This document shows positions 63,880 to 64,000 of a DNA stretch of 64,000 nucleotides, in pieces. A program made the translations under genes and the position numbers. Location of the stretch: contig NZ_CP007139.1 of NCBI RefSeq assembly GCF_000724625.1, positions 4,712,001 through 4,776,000 of the forward strand, in the 5' to 3' direction. The stretch comes from Fimbriimonas ginsengisoli Gsoil 348. GTDB taxonomy: Bacteria > Armatimonadota > Fimbriimonadia > Fimbriimonadales > Fimbriimonadaceae. How positions within the stretch are numbered: position 1 is the first letter of the stretch; every line of letters begins with the position of its first letter. The notes under the pieces are model-generated. The model did not search any database, was not told the DNA's origin, and saw nothing but the letters and a program-made list of their open reading frames with translations.

Positions 63880-64000
63880 TAACCCGAAGACCTCATTCGT
63901 TCCAGATTGGCACGAATGTCGGGATCATCGGGGGCTATTTTCTGCGCCTTCTCCAAGATCTTGATCGCTTCGACCGGTTGCTTCATCCGTTCGAGCGTGA
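63879..64000 (-). CDS. TPR-containing protein (partial, only the C-terminus visible)
   Basis: The last 39 codons are visible, including PVEAIKILEKAQKIAPDDPD and IRANLERMR, the usual TPR end pattern. The start is beyond the window edge. It is the first visible gene of the TPR-nadK-oppF unit. Confidence 0.65.
   Translation of the reverse strand, partial: TLERMKQPVEAIKILEKAQKIAPDDPDIRANLERMRSSG

Overview
The window (about 60 % GC, genes dense on both strands) reads as a free-living, Gram-negative-type bacterium. My best guess is the phylum Armatimonadota, near Fimbriimonas. This is an inference from style: a DUF1559-type prepilin-like protein, many secreted glycoside hydrolases, VOC/DinB/ankyrin paralogues, and intergenic short palindromes. 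No marker gene such as 16S rRNA is present to prove it.

Layout. 1-13.2 kb: an AlkD-like DNA glycosylase (cut by the window edge), a 5'-3' exonuclease, a class C beta-lactamase-like hydrolase, a GH26-like glycosidase with an AraC regulator, a TetR regulator with a 38-bp palindromic operator, and a two-gene operon of large secreted carbohydrate-active proteins. 13.3-20.2 kb: a decayed zone with several N-truncated or frame-broken gene remnants around a secreted apiosidase-like (DUF4038/GH140-type) protein. 20.2-26.9 kb: furA-katG peroxide defence, a PadR regulator with a HEAFH metallopeptidase-like target, and a VOC-GNAT fusion. 26.9-30.5 kb: ppk-ppx (polyphosphate) back to back with a MESH1-like HD hydrolase (ppGpp). 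30.7-36.7 kb: DinB protein, BT1-type transporter, serine carboxypeptidase, repeats and tRNA-Thr. 36.7-44.8 kb: housekeeping operons panB-panC, CBS-bcp, MTAP-dprA-like, hisB-hisH-hisA with a structured leader, and upp with an 8-bp tandem repeat in front. 45-53 kb: NIPSNAP-ArsR pair, a beta-propeller/phosphoesterase, a prepilin, an ankyrin protein. 53-57 kb: an ECF sigma / anti-sigma / HtrA-like operon in which the protease has lost its triad, then greA with a lipoprotein. 57-64 kb: glycosyltransferase plus ABC polysaccharide exporter, FKBP isomerase, ribokinase, phoU, oppF, NAD kinase and a TPR protein cut by the edge.

The most interesting items are the sigma/anti-sigma/dead-HtrA operon, a candidate attenuator RNA in front of hisB, the PadR double operator lying on the start codon of its putative metallopeptidase target, the reciprocal decay of a duplicated alkD-glycosidase pair, and families of short palindromic intergenic repeats.
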